A model generated the notes under the pieces. It was given only the letters and a program-made list of their open reading frames with translations, did not search any database and was not told where the DNA came from. The translations under genes were made by a program, and so were the position numbers. Below are positions 26,201-36,958 of a stretch of DNA of 64,000 nt, piece by piece (position 1 is the stretch's first letter; every line of letters starts with the position of its first letter). The stretch covers positions 937,898 through 1,001,897 of the forward strand of contig NZ_KN266207.1 in assembly GCF_000766945.1 (NCBI RefSeq). Reading direction: 5' to 3'. Origin of the DNA: Cellvibrio mixtus subsp. mixtus J3-8 (GTDB lineage: Bacteria > Pseudomonadota > Gammaproteobacteria > Pseudomonadales > Cellvibrionaceae).

Positions 26201-27541
26201 TTAATTTTGTATAACACTCAAGCCACGACCTACAGCGTAGTACTGGACACCAAGGCCGCTCATTCTTTCTGGCTCATACAAGTTGCGCCCGTCAAATATC
26301 ACAGGCTCACGTAACGCCCCCTTGATTAAATCAAAGTTTGGCGCCCTGAAGTTTTTCCACTCGGTGCATATCACCAAAGCATCGGCCCTTTCCAGTGCCG
26401 CCTCTTTGGTTCCAACAAGTTTCAAATCATCACGCAAGCCATATATGTTTTGCGTCTCTTCCATTGCCACCGGATCATAAGCCTGGACTTTGGCTCCACG
26501 AGCCCACAGCGCCTCCATAAGGGTTCGACTTGGAGCCTCGCGCATATCGTCAGTATTTGGCTTGAACGACAACCCCCACAGCGCAAAAATCTTACCACGC
26601 AAATCCCCTTTAAAATGCCGATCAATATAATCGAACAATTTTGTTTTTTGCTCATTATTTACCTGGTCAACAGCTTCCATCAAACCAGCTTGATAGCCGG
26701 TGTTTTTAGCTATGTTAATTAACGCCTTAACATCCTTCGGAAAACAGGAGCCGCCATAACCACATCCGGGGTAAATAAACTGGTAACCGATACGAGGATC
26801 TGCACCAATACCATTACGCACCTTTTCAATATCAGCCCCCAGACGTTCAGCCAGATTAGCCATCTCATTAATGAAGCTTATTTTGGTTGCGAGCATCGCA
26901 TTTGCAGCATACTTGGTGAGCTCTGCCGAACGAATGTCCATAAAAATCATACGATCATGACTTCTATTAAAAGGCGCATAAAGTTCACGCATCAATGCTT
27001 CAGCCCGTGAGCTTCGACTGCCAACAATGATTCGATCAGGTTTCATAAAATCATTAACAGCAGCGCCCTCTTTAAGAAACTCCGGATTGGAAACAACATC
27101 AAATTCGATGTTTACTCCCCGCTTTTGCAGTTGCTCAGCAAGTGCTTTTTCAACCACCTCGGCAGTACCCACCGGGACAGTAGACTTATTGATAACCACA
27201 CGATAATCCGTAATTCGCTCGCCAATTGTTTTTGCGACGGCAACAACATACTGCAAATCCGCAGATCCATCCTCGCCAGACGGAGTACCAACGGCAATAA
27301 ATTGCAACTCCCCATGCTTAACAGCAGCTTCCATATTTGTCGTAAATGCGAGCAACTTATTTTGCACAGCCTGTTTAACTATTGGCTCCAAGCCAGGCTC
27401 ATAAATGGGAATGATACCTGAGTTCAGGTTATCTACTTTTTGTTGATCAATATCGACACAAAGTACGTCGTGCCCAACATCGGCAAGACACGCTCCGGTC
27501 ACCAATCCAACATAGCCAGTACCAAAAACTGTTACTTTCAT
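26201..27541 (-). CDS. ugd: UDP-glucose 6-dehydrogenase
   Basis: The 446-residue NAD-dependent enzyme oxidises UDP-glucose to UDP-glucuronate. Visible are the Rossmann motif [54 protein letters not shown] and the catalytic cysteine in [16 protein letters not shown]. Full length fits the family. It is the last gene of a four-gene nucleotide-sugar operon (manB, galU, manC, ugd); GalU two genes upstream makes its substrate. A terminator follows. A GDP-mannose dehydrogenase is less likely given the neighbour galU and the motif context. Confidence 0.93.
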   Translation of the reverse strand: MKVTVFGTGYVGLVTGACLADVGHDVLCVDIDQQKVDNLNSGIIPIYEPGLEPIVKQAVQNKLLAFTTNMEAAVKHGELQFIAVGTPSGEDGSADLQYVVAVAKTIGERITDYRVVINKSTVPVGTAEVVEKALAEQLQKRGVNIEFDVVSNPEFLKEGAAVNDFMKPDRIIVGSRSSRAEALMRELYAPFNRSHDRMIFMDIRSAELTKYAANAMLATKISFINEMANLAERLGADIEKVRNGIGADPRIGYQFIYPGCGYGGSCFPKDVKALINIAKNTGYQAGLMEAVDQVNNEQKTKLFDYIDRHFKGDLRGKIFALWGLSFKPNTDDMREAPSRTLMEALWARGAKVQAYDPVAMEETQNIYGLRDDLKLVGTKEAALERADALVICTEWKNFRAPNFDLIKGALREPVIFDGRNLYEPERMSGLGVQYYAVGRGLSVIQN

Positions 27542-27559
27542 TTGCTACTCCCGACAAAT

Positions 27560-28978
27560 TTAAGATCGCCCATAACTATCTTCATATCTAATCACATCGT
27601 CATCCTTAAGGTAGGGACCCGACTGAACCTCAACAATTTCGAGGGGAATCTTGCCCGGATTACTCAAGCGATGTTTTGTCCCCACAGGGATATACGTCGA
27701 TTCATTTTCAGAAAGCAGTAAGGTTTCATCACCTTTCTGTACCAATGCAGTGCCCTTTACAACAATCCAATGTTCAGCACGATGATGATGCACCTGCAAG
27801 GACAAACTACCACCAGGCTTAACCCGAATTCGATTAACCTGATAGCGATCCCCATTATCAATTACATCGTAACAACCCCATGGGCGATATATTTCGCGAT
27901 GCTGCAGATGCTCGGAACGCTTTTGCTTTTCTATTTGGGAGATGAGAGATTTAACTTGCTGGGCCTGGGATTGATCAGCAATTAAAACGGCATCCGGAGT
28001 GTTAACAATCATCAGATTGCTAACCCCCAAGGTTGCAACCAATTTGTCCTGGGAAAAAACCAACGTGTTGCTGGAACCAATATCAATACTGTCACCAATC
28101 AAACTATTTCCCGACGCATCTTTATCAGACAGATCCCAAAATGATTTCCAATCTCCAACATCACTCCATCCTGCATTGAACGGAATACAAACAACGTTCT
28201 TACTTTTTTCCATTAATGCATAATCAATAGAAATATTCGGCGCCTGGGCAAAAGATTCGCGATCAACACGGATAAAATCCAAATCCTGGACCGCCCATAC
28301 TTTAGCTTGCTCCGCTGCTACAACCACATCAGGGCTCTGCCCTTGCAACTCATTTAAAAAAACCTCTGTTTGAAAAACAAACATGCCACTATTCCAGTAG
28401 TAGCAACCTTCAGCGAGATATTTTTCAGCCGTTACCAAATCAGGCTTTTCAACGAATTGAACCACCGGATAAAAAATTCCAGTTGCAGCTGCAGAATCCA
28501 TTTTAGTTTTAATATAACCATAACCGGTTTCAGGCCTGGTTGGATTCACACCAAAAGTAGCGAGATGCCCAGCCTTTGCCGCAGTGATGGCATTTTCAAG
28601 AGCAACATGAAATGCACCGACATCCTTGATCATATGATCAGCAGACAACACTAAAAGAATTGGATTCTCTGCCAGGGTCTTTGCGTGTAATGCAGCTAAC
28701 GCCAATGCAGGGGCGGTATTACGCGCAACTGGTTCAAGGATAATAGAGGCTTTCGCTTGAGCAATTTCATGCAATTGCTCAGCAACCATGAATCTATGCT
28801 CCTCATTACAAACAACTATCGGAGGAGCAAGATTTGCCACACCTTCAAGCCGCAATAACGTCTGCTGCAACATTGTTTTATCACCAAACAGTTTTAACAA
28901 CTGTTTAGGGTAATGTTGACGGGACATAGGCCACAGCCTTGTCCCGGATCCACCTGCGAGTATGACGGGAATAATCAA
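27560..28978 (-). CDS. manC: Mannose-1-phosphate guanylyltransferase / mannose-6-phosphate isomerase
   Basis: This is a bifunctional enzyme of 472 residues. The N-terminal nucleotidyltransferase domain has ILAGGSGTRLWPMSRQHYPKQ, and the C-terminal cupin-type isomerase domain has RPWGCYDVID, RIRVKPGGSLSLQVHHHRAEHW and a metal-binding HHHRAEH cluster. It links fructose-6-phosphate to GDP-mannose with the phosphomannomutase encoded upstream, as AlgA/WbpW/CpsB do. It lies 18 bp before ugd and 48 bp after galU. Confidence 0.94.
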   Translation of the reverse strand: MIIPVILAGGSGTRLWPMSRQHYPKQLLKLFGDKTMLQQTLLRLEGVANLAPPIVVCNEEHRFMVAEQLHEIAQAKASIILEPVARNTAPALALAALHAKTLAENPILLVLSADHMIKDVGAFHVALENAITAAKAGHLATFGVNPTRPETGYGYIKTKMDSAAATGIFYPVVQFVEKPDLVTAEKYLAEGCYYWNSGMFVFQTEVFLNELQGQSPDVVVAAEQAKVWAVQDLDFIRVDRESFAQAPNISIDYALMEKSKNVVCIPFNAGWSDVGDWKSFWDLSDKDASGNSLIGDSIDIGSSNTLVFSQDKLVATLGVSNLMIVNTPDAVLIADQSQAQQVKSLISQIEKQKRSEHLQHREIYRPWGCYDVIDNGDRYQVNRIRVKPGGSLSLQVHHHRAEHWIVVKGTALVQKGDETLLLSENESTYIPVGTKHRLSNPGKIPLEIVEVQSGPYLKDDDVIRYEDSYGRS

Positions 28979-29026
28979 TTAGCACTCCTTATCCATCATT
29001 ACATTTCCGGAATAATCCGGTGCCAG

Positions 29027-29920
29027 TTACTTCGTATAACGCTTCTGCAAAAATGTTTTGAAATTATTGCCGACATCGTTATGGCGCTCACCGTAAATAA
29101 CATTCGCCATGAGATAACCCAGCTTGGTTCCACAATCATGGCTACGGCCAATCAACTGATAAGCTTCGACGGTTTCCAAGCCCAACAATGCATCCAATGC
29201 ATCGGTCAATTGAATTTCACCACCTGCACCTGGCTGGGTCTTTGCCAACAAATCCCAAACCGTTTTGGACAAAACATAACGCCCAACAATAGCCATATTC
29301 GAAGGCGCTTCATCTACCGGAGGCTTCTCTACCATTGCTTTAATTGCGGCAGTTTTCCCAGATGGAATTTCCACTCCAGAGCAATCAACAACACCATATT
29401 TATCAACTTGATCGTGAGGAACCTGCTCCACAAGAATCTGGCTATTTCCAGTTTCCTGAAAGCGCCTGGTCATACCTGCCAGGTTATCTTGCCTGAGATT
29501 TGATTCCGCATTATCAACCAGCACATCAGGAAGGAGCACGGCAAAAGGCTCATCACCTACAACAGGTTTTGCACACAAAATTGCATGACCAAGACCTTTT
29601 GCTTCAGCCTGACGCACAGAAATAACTGTCAAACCAGGAGGTGTAATCGAACGAACTTCTGCAAGTAGCGAACGCTTCAAACGCGCCTCAAGTTGAGCCT
29701 CCAATTCAAAGCTGGTATCAAAATGGTTTTCTATCGCATTTTTACTCGCATGCGTGACCAGTACAATTTCCTTGATTCCCGCTGCAGCCGCCTCTTCAAT
29801 TACATATTGAATTAACGGTTTATCAACAACTGGCAGCATTTCCTTGGGGATAGCTTTAGTTGCAGGAAGCATACGAGTTCCCAAACCAGCCACTGGAATC
29901 ACAGCTTTTTTAACTTGCAT
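29027..29920 (-). CDS. galU: UTP-glucose-1-phosphate uridylyltransferase
   Basis: The 297-residue enzyme makes UDP-glucose from UTP and glucose-1-phosphate. Signatures include [24 protein letters not shown] (split over residues 6-29), [37 protein letters not shown] and [11 protein letters not shown]. It sits between manB and manC in the nucleotide-sugar operon and feeds ugd. UDP-glucose is also needed for other glycans, so the gene may have wider use than the local pathway. Confidence 0.95.
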   Translation of the reverse strand: MQVKKAVIPVAGLGTRMLPATKAIPKEMLPVVDKPLIQYVIEEAAAAGIKEIVLVTHASKNAIENHFDTSFELEAQLEARLKRSLLAEVRSITPPGLTVISVRQAEAKGLGHAILCAKPVVGDEPFAVLLPDVLVDNAESNLRQDNLAGMTRRFQETGNSQILVEQVPHDQVDKYGVVDCSGVEIPSGKTAAIKAMVEKPPVDEAPSNMAIVGRYVLSKTVWDLLAKTQPGAGGEIQLTDALDALLGLETVEAYQLIGRSHDCGTKLGYLMANVIYGERHNDVGNNFKTFLQKRYTK

Positions 29921-29948
29921 AATTGTCGCCCTATTAAATATTTGTTAG

Positions 29949-31301
29949 TTAGCTATTAAGTAAATGAAGGACTTCTGTTGTTTTTCGTTCGACTAACTGC
30001 TTATTGCCCCTGCTCTCTACATTCAGGCGCACCACAGGCTCGGTATTGGACATTCGCAAATTAAATCTCCAATCATCAAATTCCAGACTTATACCGTCTG
30101 TTTTATCGATAAATTTTGCATCCGCTTCGTAGTGCGCAAGCACTTTTTCAATAGCAGCTTTTGCATCGGCTACATGGCTATTAATTTCACCGGGTGAAGG
30201 GAATTTCGCAATACGGTCAGCGAGCATGGAAGATAGGGTTTGTTGTTTGCGACAAAGAAGCTCACAAACCAATAACCAGGGAATCATGCCGCTATCACAA
30301 TAGAAAAAATCGCGGAAATAATGGTGAGCACTCATTTCACCACCATAAACAGCATCCTCTGTGCGCATGCGCTCTTTAATAAACGCATGGCCGGTTTTGG
30401 ATTGAATAGCCTGGCCACCATTAACAGACGCTATATCAAGCGTATTCCAAGTCAATCGCGGATCATGGATAATTTTTGCACCTGGATTCTTCAATAAAAA
30501 TGCTTCCGCAAGCAATCCAACAATGTAATACCCCTCGGTAAACTCGCCTTTCTCATCAAAGAGGAAACAACGATCAAAATCACCGTCCCAGGCTATTCCC
30601 ATATCTGCATGATGCTGGATTACCGCTTCAGAGGTTGAAGCACGGTTCTCAAATAATAAAGGATTGGGAATACCATTAGGAAAAGTGCCGTCAGGCTCGT
30701 GATTGATTTTTATAAATGTGAAGGGTAAATATTTTTCAATTGCGTCTATAACATGGCCCGCCGCACCGTTTCCCGCATTAACAACCAACTTCAACGGTTT
30801 TAGCGCAGAGACATCAACATAAGACAAAAGGTGTTGCACATAAGCATCGAGAATATTTACTTCTGTGAGACTTCCACGCGCCGAAAAGTCGGCCACCTGA
30901 AATTGATTAACCTCTGCCAGGCGCTTTATCTCATTTAAACCAGTATCACCACTGATTGGCTTTGAGCCAGCACGGACAAGCTTCATGCCGTTGTAGTCGA
31001 TTGGATTGTGGCTAGCTGTAATTTCAATCCCACCATCAGTTTTAAGGTGGCTGGTGGCGAAATAAATTTCTTCCGTCCCGGACATACCAATGTCGATTAC
31101 ATCAACACCTTCGTCACGCAAGCCATTACTTAATGCCGTTTTCAAGGCTTTACTCGTAAGCCTGACATCCCCACCCACCACCACATTTTTTGGTTTTATA
31201 TATTGCGCATAAGCACGACCAATACGGTACACAATATCCTCATTGAGCTCTTCACCCAATTTTCCGCGAATATCGTAGGCTTTAAAACAAGTTAAGGTCA
31301 T
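29949..31301 (-). CDS. manB: Phosphomannomutase (CpsG/ManB type)
   Basis: The 450-residue alpha-D-phosphohexomutase interconverts mannose-6-phosphate and mannose-1-phosphate. It matches E. coli Cps[33 protein letters not shown], the phosphoserine loop [15 protein letters not shown], the metal loop [11 protein letters not shown], and [13 protein letters not shown]. It is the first gene of the manB-galU-manC-ugd operon and provides the substrate for ManC. A paralogous AlgC-type dual phosphomannomutase/phosphoglucomutase is less likely given the close CpsG match. The promoter is presumably in the 146-bp gap before cmk, but I could not place it. Confidence 0.93.
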   Translation of the reverse strand: MTLTCFKAYDIRGKLGEELNEDIVYRIGRAYAQYIKPKNVVVGGDVRLTSKALKTALSNGLRDEGVDVIDIGMSGTEEIYFATSHLKTDGGIEITASHNPIDYNGMKLVRAGSKPISGDTGLNEIKRLAEVNQFQVADFSARGSLTEVNILDAYVQHLLSYVDVSALKPLKLVVNAGNGAAGHVIDAIEKYLPFTFIKINHEPDGTFPNGIPNPLLFENRASTSEAVIQHHADMGIAWDGDFDRCFLFDEKGEFTEGYYIVGLLAEAFLLKNPGAKIIHDPRLTWNTLDIASVNGGQAIQSKTGHAFIKERMRTEDAVYGGEMSAHHYFRDFFYCDSGMIPWLLVCELLCRKQQTLSSMLADRIAKFPSPGEINSHVADAKAAIEKVLAHYEADAKFIDKTDGISLEFDDWRFNLRMSNTEPVVRLNVESRGNKQLVERKTTEVLHLLNS

Positions 31302-31434
31302 ATATGAATCCCATCTGAAAAATAACTATTTCTAAGCCCGCTGCTATATTTAGTTCTACTGGTAGACTCACATAAATCTTTAATTTGTAGCCGATGCAAA
31401 CTAAAGAAATATTTTTACCATTTGTTGACACTGC

Positions 31435-31452
31435 AAAAAATTGATCGTCAAT
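31435..31452 (-). terminator. Possible weak terminator at the cmk 3' end
   Basis: ATTGA and TCAAT pair around CGT at the cmk stop codon, followed on the minus strand by AATTTTTT. The stem is short and AT-rich, so termination may be partial. Confidence 0.3.
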
Positions 31453-32122
31453 TCTGTTTGATTAATGCCAGCATCCTAGCAAAAACATCTGCAATACCAA
31501 TATTGGTGCTATCAATAATTGTGGCATCTGCCGCAGGCACTAAGGGCGATACCGCACGTTTTGAATCACGCTCATCTCGCTCACGAATATCTGCCACCAA
31601 TTTAGCCATATCAATCACTTCGCCTTTTGCCTGCAATTGCTTAAAGCGTCGCTCTGCCCGCGCTTCGGCGCTTGCAGTTAAAAATATTTTTGTGGGCGCT
31701 GAAGGAAATACTGCCGTCCCCATATCACGACCATCAGCGATTAAACCCGGGGCCCGGGCAAATGCGCGCTGACGATCCAATAATGCAGCCCTCACAGCCG
31801 GATGTGCGGCAACCTTGGATGCACCCATGCTTACAACTTCCTGGCGGATAGCATCAGTCACATCCTCACCATCTAACAACACAAGCATTGATTCGCCCTT
31901 CACACTAAATTCAACATTCAAATTTTGCGCAATAGCGGCAACCAACACTTCATTTGTTAAATCAATACTCCGTTTCATCGCGGCCAACGCAACTAAACGA
32001 TACAAGGCACCGCTGTCTAATAAGTGGTAACCAAGATGCTTGGCCAGCATTTGGCTAAGCGTGCCCTTTCCTGAACCACTTGGGCCATCAATGGTTACCA
32101 CCATTGGCTTGTTATTACTCAT
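31448..32122 (-). CDS. cmk: Cytidylate kinase
   Basis: The 224-residue kinase phosphorylates CMP and dCMP. It has the P-loop IDGPSGSGKGTLSQ, the CMP-binding DSGALYRLVALAA, and DGRDMGTAVFP. The ATG at 32122 has GAGGA upstream. In most gammaproteobacteria cmk directly precedes rpsA; here four nucleotide-sugar genes stand between them. pyrF lies 20 bp upstream on the same strand, making a small pyrimidine pair. Confidence 0.95.
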   Translation of the reverse strand: MSNNKPMVVTIDGPSGSGKGTLSQMLAKHLGYHLLDSGALYRLVALAAMKRSIDLTNEVLVAAIAQNLNVEFSVKGESMLVLLDGEDVTDAIRQEVVSMGASKVAAHPAVRAALLDRQRAFARAPGLIADGRDMGTAVFPSAPTKIFLTASAEARAERRFKQLQAKGEVIDMAKLVADIRERDERDSKRAVSPLVPAADATIIDSTNIGIADVFARMLALIKQN

Positions 32123-32142
32123 GAGTAAATTTCCTCAACACA

Positions 32143-32844
32143 TCACACAAGCGACTGGACGATAGATTGGCAAGTCGCGATTGGATCTGCCGATTGAGTA
32201 ATTGGCCTACCAATAACCAGATAACTACTGCCCGCAGCAATAGCGGCAGCGGGAGTAAGCGTTCGACGTTGATCATCAACGGGGGAAGACTCCAGGCGAA
32301 TACCGGGAGTTACCAAACAGAACTGGCCACCAAATTGGGATCGCATTAATTGAGCCTCCTGAGCTGAACACACTACTCCATCCAAGCCGCATTCATGCGT
32401 TAATCGTGCCAACTTTGACACTTGTTCTTCCGGGCTACACTCAATTCCAATAGATTTGAGATCTGAAGCCTCCATGCTGGTCAAAACTGTGACCGCTATC
32501 AACAAAGGCTTATGACCTGATTGCTGTTCCAGAATGTTTCTAGCAGCTTTCATCATTCTCTCACCGCCTGAGGCATGCACATTTACCATCCATACCCCCA
32601 AATCCGCGGCAGCTTTTACAGCTTTGCTTGTCGTATTTGGAATATCATGGAATTTCAGATCCAAAAATATCGAAAAACCGAGGCTCATAAGTTGTTCAAC
32701 TATTTTAGGACCACAGGCGGTAAAAAGTTCTTTTCCAACTTTCAGGCGGCAATATTCCGGTGATAATCGCTTTGCCATTGCAAGGCATTGATCTGCATTA
32801 TCAAAATCCATGGCAACAACAATTCTTGGCCCCAGCTCGGACAT
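32143..32844 (-). CDS. pyrF: Orotidine 5'-phosphate decarboxylase
   Basis: PyrF performs the last step of UMP synthesis. The 233-residue TIM-barrel protein shows [19 protein letters not shown], the catalytic [11 protein letters not shown] with the Lys-Asp array, [10 protein letters not shown] and [11 protein letters not shown]. The start at 32844 has AGAGGT about eight bases upstream; in-frame starts further upstream run through a terminator stem and are rejected. It lies between the comEA terminator and cmk. Confidence 0.95.
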   Translation of the reverse strand: MSELGPRIVVAMDFDNADQCLAMAKRLSPEYCRLKVGKELFTACGPKIVEQLMSLGFSIFLDLKFHDIPNTTSKAVKAAADLGVWMVNVHASGGERMMKAARNILEQQSGHKPLLIAVTVLTSMEASDLKSIGIECSPEEQVSKLARLTHECGLDGVVCSAQEAQLMRSQFGGQFCLVTPGIRLESSPVDDQRRTLTPAAAIAAGSSYLVIGRPITQSADPIATCQSIVQSLV

Positions 32845-32869
32845 TTCTTGACCTCTTAAAAAGAAAAAA

Positions 32870-32891
32870 GCCCGGACGCTTAAGTCCGGGC
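32870..32891 (-). terminator. Rho-independent terminator of comEA
   Basis: GCCCGGAC and GTCCGGGC form a perfect 8-bp stem around a 6-base loop. TTTTTTCTTTTT follows on the minus strand, so it ends comEA just before pyrF. Confidence 0.88.
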
Positions 32892-32954
32892 CTCTATTAA
32901 AGCAAAAAACACCGTAAAATTCATTCATTAACGCCTTGGCATAAGGCAAACACT

Positions 32955-33293
32955 CTAGATGCTTATATTCGCTCGATTGCTTTCCAACGTAGCCTCACCA
33001 ATACCTTTTACTTCCAACAAATCTTCAACCGTTTTGAAATTACCATTTTCTTTACGCCAGGCAATAATGGCTTCCGCTTTCTTTTCACCGATTCCCTTAA
33101 GCCTGGTTAACTCCTGAACATCCGCCGTGTTGATGTTGACTACATTTTTGGGAACTGCAGTTTCAGCCTTAATGGTAGTTTTGGTTTCTGCTTTAGTGGT
33201 TTTTTCTGCTGGTGCTGCTTCAACCGCCCAGACAGTTGAAACACCACAAATCATTAACACCACAAAAGAAATAGCGGATAACAAATTTTTCAT
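32955..33293 (-). CDS. comEA: Secreted helix-hairpin-helix protein (ComEA-like)
   Basis: The 112-residue protein has a signal peptide (about 1-23), a Thr/Lys/Glu-rich linker (about 24-48) and a ComEA-type double helix-hairpin-helix DNA-binding domain (about 50-112): [22 protein letters not shown] and [13 protein letters not shown]. Family members bind incoming DNA in the periplasm during natural transformation. Single-domain versions are common outside competence operons, so a competence role is inferred. The start at 33293 has GGAG six bases upstream; an ATG four codons earlier contains that Shine-Dalgarno and is rejected. Confidence 0.85.
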   Translation of the reverse strand: MKNLLSAISFVVLMICGVSTVWAVEAAPAEKTTKAETKTTIKAETAVPKNVVNINTADVQELTRLKGIGEKKAEAIIAWRKENGNFKTVEDLLEVKGIGEATLESNRANISI

Positions 33294-33461
33294 AAAGAAC
33301 TCCATGTATTAAAAAATCAAAATAAATAAACAACAGTTTTGCGCCGGAAGATTTACCGTTGAGCGCGAACATAAGATATGCAGAAAGAAAATGATCAAAT
33401 AGTAGATATCTGCCACTCGTCTTGTGGGATATTGACTACAGTTTTCGCAGAAAAAATGTGA

Positions 33462-33490
33462 AAAAAAACCCGAACATGTCGGGTTTTTTT
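33462..33490 (-). terminator. Terminator of cysDN
   Basis: CCCGA and TCGGG, flanked by eight A and seven T, form an extended stem around a five-base loop, 22 bases after the cysN stop. It is symmetrical enough to act in both directions. Confidence 0.85.
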
Positions 33491-33512
33491 ATTTACAGGA
33501 ACGAAGATTGAA

Positions 33513-34931
33513 TTATTTCAGCAGGCGACCAAGATCAGCGGCACCCCAATGTGGGAAATGCTTGCGAATCAGGGCATTTAATTCCAATTCAAACTCACTG
33601 TAATTTGTTTGTGCAACCGCTTTGGATGCCAGTTGATCAATAACCATGCCAGCCCCTACCGTCAAATTGGTTAAACGATCAATGACAATAAATGCACCAG
33701 TTGCACGATTTTGTTTGTACGCGTCAGCTACGACAGGTTGGGTTAATAGAAGATCAACAATTGCAATGTCATTTAATTGCAATTGGCTAACACTCGTTTG
33801 TTCCTGGGTGTTTACATCGATGCGGCAACTAATAGCTTCGATTTCTCCAGTCACCAATTTACTGGCAAATTTAAACCAGTATTCTGTGCCCGGAACCAAC
33901 GCCTTCTCAGTCATCCACACCAAATGAGCATGTAAATAATTGGATTGAGGAACATCGTCTTTTGCTAACACCAACACATCGCCACGACTAACATCAACTT
34001 CATCGGTCAAGGTCAATGTCACAGCCTGGCCGGTGAAAGCCTCGTCAAGGTTGCCATCATACGTCACGATGGATTTAACGTGGCTGGTTTTTCCTGAGGG
34101 CAGAACGCGAACCTGATCGCCAACTTTTACAACGCCTGAAGCAACGTTGCCACAAAAGCCGCGGAAGTCCAGGTTGGGACGATTAACGTACTGAACCGGA
34201 AAGCGGAAATCAGTAAAGTTTTTATCACCTGCGATAGGAACGCTCTCAAAAATTTCCATCAGCGTTTGACCTTGATACCAAGGCGAGCGCTCCGAGCGAT
34301 TGACGACATTATCACCATCCAACGCCGAGATAGGTACAAACATCACATCTTTCATCGCCAGCTTGCTGGAAAAATCCAGATAATCCTGCTTGATTTTTTC
34401 AAAGGCAGTTTGATCGAAATCCAACAAGTCCATTTTATTGACGGCAACAACAATGTGTTTAATACCTAATAACGATGCAATGTAACTATGGCGACGGGTT
34501 TGGGTAACAACGCCATAACGCGCATCAATCAAAATAATCGCAAGGTCACAGGTGGATGCACCCGTTGCCATGTTGCGCGTGTACTGCTCATGGCCGGGAG
34601 TATCGGCAATAATAAATTTACGTTTTGCGGTAGAAAAATAACGGTAGGCAACGTCAATCGTAATGCCTTGTTCGCGCTCTGCTTGCAGGCCATCCACAAG
34701 CAATGCCAGATCTATTTTTTCGCCGGTAGTGCCATGTTTTACACTGTCGGATTTGATTGCTTCCAATTGATCTTCATAAATCATTTTGGAGTCGTGGAGC
34801 AAGCGGCCAATCAGGGTGCTCTTACCATCATCCACGCTACCGCAGGTTAAAAACCGCAGCAGTTCTTTTTGCTCATGCTGCGCAAGATAAGCATTAATAT
34901 CCTGTGCAATTAATTCTGACTGATGACTCAT
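33513..34931 (-). CDS. cysN: Sulfate adenylyltransferase subunit 1 (GTPase)
   Basis: CysN is the GTPase subunit that drives ATP sulfurylase. The 472-residue protein carries the G motifs [32 protein letters not shown] and NKMD, followed by translation-factor-like beta barrels. Its length equals E. coli CysN, and no CysC (APS kinase) domain is fused at the C-terminus, unlike many Pseudomonas CysNC proteins. It follows cysD by 52 bp. APS made by CysDN enters cysteine synthesis. Confidence 0.95.
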   Translation of the reverse strand: MSHQSELIAQDINAYLAQHEQKELLRFLTCGSVDDGKSTLIGRLLHDSKMIYEDQLEAIKSDSVKHGTTGEKIDLALLVDGLQAEREQGITIDVAYRYFSTAKRKFIIADTPGHEQYTRNMATGASTCDLAIILIDARYGVVTQTRRHSYIASLLGIKHIVVAVNKMDLLDFDQTAFEKIKQDYLDFSSKLAMKDVMFVPISALDGDNVVNRSERSPWYQGQTLMEIFESVPIAGDKNFTDFRFPVQYVNRPNLDFRGFCGNVASGVVKVGDQVRVLPSGKTSHVKSIVTYDGNLDEAFTGQAVTLTLTDEVDVSRGDVLVLAKDDVPQSNYLHAHLVWMTEKALVPGTEYWFKFASKLVTGEIEAISCRIDVNTQEQTSVSQLQLNDIAIVDLLLTQPVVADAYKQNRATGAFIVIDRLTNLTVGAGMVIDQLASKAVAQTNYSEFELELNALIRKHFPHWGAADLGRLLK

Positions 34932-34983
34932 AAAATTCTCTATTTACATTCGCAAGACGTAAAAAAACAGGGGCAAAGAAAAA

Positions 34984-35892
34984 CTAGAAATAACCTTCCT
35001 GTTTTTTCTTCTCCATAGATCCGGAACTATCGTGATCAATAACCCTGCCCTGCCGCTCTGACGTAGTCGTCAGCAGCATTTCCTGAATAATTTCGGGCAG
35101 CGTAGTCGCTTCGGATTCAACCGCACCGGTTAACGGGTAACAACCCAGCGTACGGAAACGCACCATTTTTTCCTCGACTTTGTCGTCAGGACCTATGGGC
35201 ATACGGTCGTCATCAACCATAATCATTACCCCATCGCGCTCCACAACGGGGCGTTTGGCGGCAAAATACAGCGGAACAATGGGAATATTTTCCAAATGAA
35301 TGTATTGCCAAATATCCAGCTCGGTCCAGTTGGACAAAGGGAATACGCGAATGCTTTCGCCCTTGTCTACTTTACCGTTATAGATATTCCATAACTCAGG
35401 GCGCTGGTTTTTTGGGTCCCAGCGATGGTTTTTGTCGCGGAACGAATAAACACGCTCTTTCGCACGCGATTTCTCTTCGTCGCGACGCGCGCCACCAAAG
35501 GCCGCATCGAAACCGTATTTGTTTAACGCTTGCTTCAGGGCCTGGGTTTTCATAATGTCGGTATGCTTGGCACTGCCATGGGTGAATGGGCCAACGCCCA
35601 TATCAACACCTTCCTGGTTGATGTGCACAATCAAGTCCCAACCGAGGTCTTTTACACGCTGGTCGCGAAATTGGATCATTTCCCGAAATTTCCAGGTGGT
35701 ATCCACATGCAACAGCGGAAACGGCGGTTTACCGGGGAAGAAAGCTTTCATGGTGAGATGCATCATCACCGCTGAATCTTTACCAATCGAATAAAGCATT
35801 ACAGGATTATCAAATTCAGCCGCGACTTCGCGGATGATATGGATACTTTCAGCTTCGAGCTGCTTGAGGTGAGTCAAGTTGTAGTTTGACAT
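34984..35892 (-). CDS. cysD: Sulfate adenylyltransferase subunit 2
   Basis: The 302-residue PP-loop ATPase subunit forms adenosine 5'-phosphosulfate from sulfate and ATP. The family motif [14 protein letters not shown] is the PP-loop, followed by [32 protein letters not shown] and the terminal GRVIDHD and KKKQEGYF segments. It is first in cysDN. A TATAAT promoter with a poor -35 lies upstream (35955-35983), as expected for an activator-dependent (CysB-type) gene. Confidence 0.96.
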   Translation of the reverse strand: MSNYNLTHLKQLEAESIHIIREVAAEFDNPVMLYSIGKDSAVMMHLTMKAFFPGKPPFPLLHVDTTWKFREMIQFRDQRVKDLGWDLIVHINQEGVDMGVGPFTHGSAKHTDIMKTQALKQALNKYGFDAAFGGARRDEEKSRAKERVYSFRDKNHRWDPKNQRPELWNIYNGKVDKGESIRVFPLSNWTELDIWQYIHLENIPIVPLYFAAKRPVVERDGVMIMVDDDRMPIGPDDKVEEKMVRFRTLGCYPLTGAVESEATTLPEIIQEMLLTTTSERQGRVIDHDSSGSMEKKKQEGYF

Positions 35893-35923
35893 TCAATAAA
35901 TACCAATTTGAAAACGGCGTCGG

Positions 35924-36026
35924 ATTTACACAAAGTGTTTAAAAATCAGCAGCAATTATATAGATCTGCGACGTAGGGTTTAATGACTAAATGTTTCTAA
36001 GTTTATTCCGGAAAGTTTGTGTAAAT
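35924..36026. repeat. Exact 11-bp inverted repeat flanking the cysD promoter
   Basis: ATTTACACAAA (35924-35934) and its reverse complement TTTGTGTAAAT (36016-36026) bracket the cysD promoter with 81 bp between them. Possible explanations are a regulator-binding pair or a long stem in the leader or tyrA 3' end. Confidence 0.6.
35955..35983 (-). promoter_or_regulatory. Candidate promoter of cysDN
   Basis: On the minus strand a perfect TATAAT (35955-35960) is preceded after 17 bases by TTAAAC (35978-35983). The weak -35 suggests dependence on an activator, for which CysB is the obvious candidate by pathway. Confidence 0.5.
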
Positions 36027-36038
36027 AGCTATCAGTGA

Positions 36039-36953
36039 TCAATCCTCTTTGGGCGCCGCTTGCCGCCGGGCAAGCATCAACGTGAATTCATCACGGGCTT
36101 CCTTGGCCCGGCTAAATACATCCAGCAAGTAATCGCTATCACCTTGTTCAATCCCGCTGCGCAGGCGGGACAGATTATCGATAAATAAGTCCATCGATTT
36201 TAAAATCGCCAATTTATTCGCGCGCATGATGTCATGCCACATTACCGGGTCGCTGGAGGCAATGCGGGTGAAATCGCGGAAACCACCGGCGGCATAGCGA
36301 AAAATATTGGGATTATTGATATCCCGGGCAAGCGTATCGACAAGTGAATATGCAATAACATGGGGCAAATGGCTGGTGGCTCCCAGGACTTCATCGTGCT
36401 CTTCAACTGACATCGATAACACTTCAGCCCCTACGGCTTGCCACATACGTGTTACCAATTCCACGTGTGTGCCATCCGTGGTCGCGAACGGGGTCAAAAT
36501 AACCCGGTGATGCTCGTACAGGTTGGGATTAGCGGCAGTAACACCACTTTTTTCAGAGCCGGCAATCGGATGCCCCAACACCAATTGCGGAGGAACTGCG
36601 CCAAACACCGCTTCAGCAGCCAATTGCACACTGCCTTTAACACTCGCGCCATCCGTAATAGTTACCTCAGGCGAAATAAATTCTTTGATTTCTTCGAAGA
36701 CGGAATTTACGGAAAGCGTTGGTACCGCGATAAAAATAACATCGCCAGCCCCTAACTCATTCGCAATTTCTTGTAGCGAGGTATAAGCGCGATCAACAAT
36801 GCCGTAATTTACTGCTTCAGCACAGGTTTCCGTTTTGCGTGCGATCCCGATAGCCTCTACACAGGCACCACGCTGCTTTAAACCTTTTGCGAGGCTTCCG
36901 CCAATCAGGCCAATCCCTACGACGACAAATTTATTGAGTAACGGCGCTGACAT
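36039..36953 (-). CDS. tyrA: Prephenate dehydrogenase
   Basis: The 304-residue NAD-dependent enzyme converts prephenate to 4-hydroxyphenylpyruvate in tyrosine synthesis. It has the Rossmann motif VVGIGLIGGSLAKGLK, DGASVKGSVQ, GHPIAGSEKSGV and the substrate-side SHLPHVIAYSL and GGFRDFTRIA. It is a single-domain dehydrogenase: there is no chorismate mutase domain as in enteric TyrA, and no fused or adjacent EPSP synthase (aroA) as in Pseudomonas. It starts five bases after the pheA stop, so the two aromatic genes are translationally close. Confidence 0.94.
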   Translation of the reverse strand: MSAPLLNKFVVVGIGLIGGSLAKGLKQRGACVEAIGIARKTETCAEAVNYGIVDRAYTSLQEIANELGAGDVIFIAVPTLSVNSVFEEIKEFISPEVTITDGASVKGSVQLAAEAVFGAVPPQLVLGHPIAGSEKSGVTAANPNLYEHHRVILTPFATTDGTHVELVTRMWQAVGAEVLSMSVEEHDEVLGATSHLPHVIAYSLVDTLARDINNPNIFRYAAGGFRDFTRIASSDPVMWHDIMRANKLAILKSMDLFIDNLSRLRSGIEQGDSDYLLDVFSRAKEARDEFTLMLARRQAAPKED

Positions 36954-36958
36954 ACAAA

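Noticed and set aside
32143-32949. Longer pyrF start at 32949
   Set aside because: The extra 35 codons run through a strong terminator stem and match no PyrF; the ATG at 32844 has a good ribosome site.
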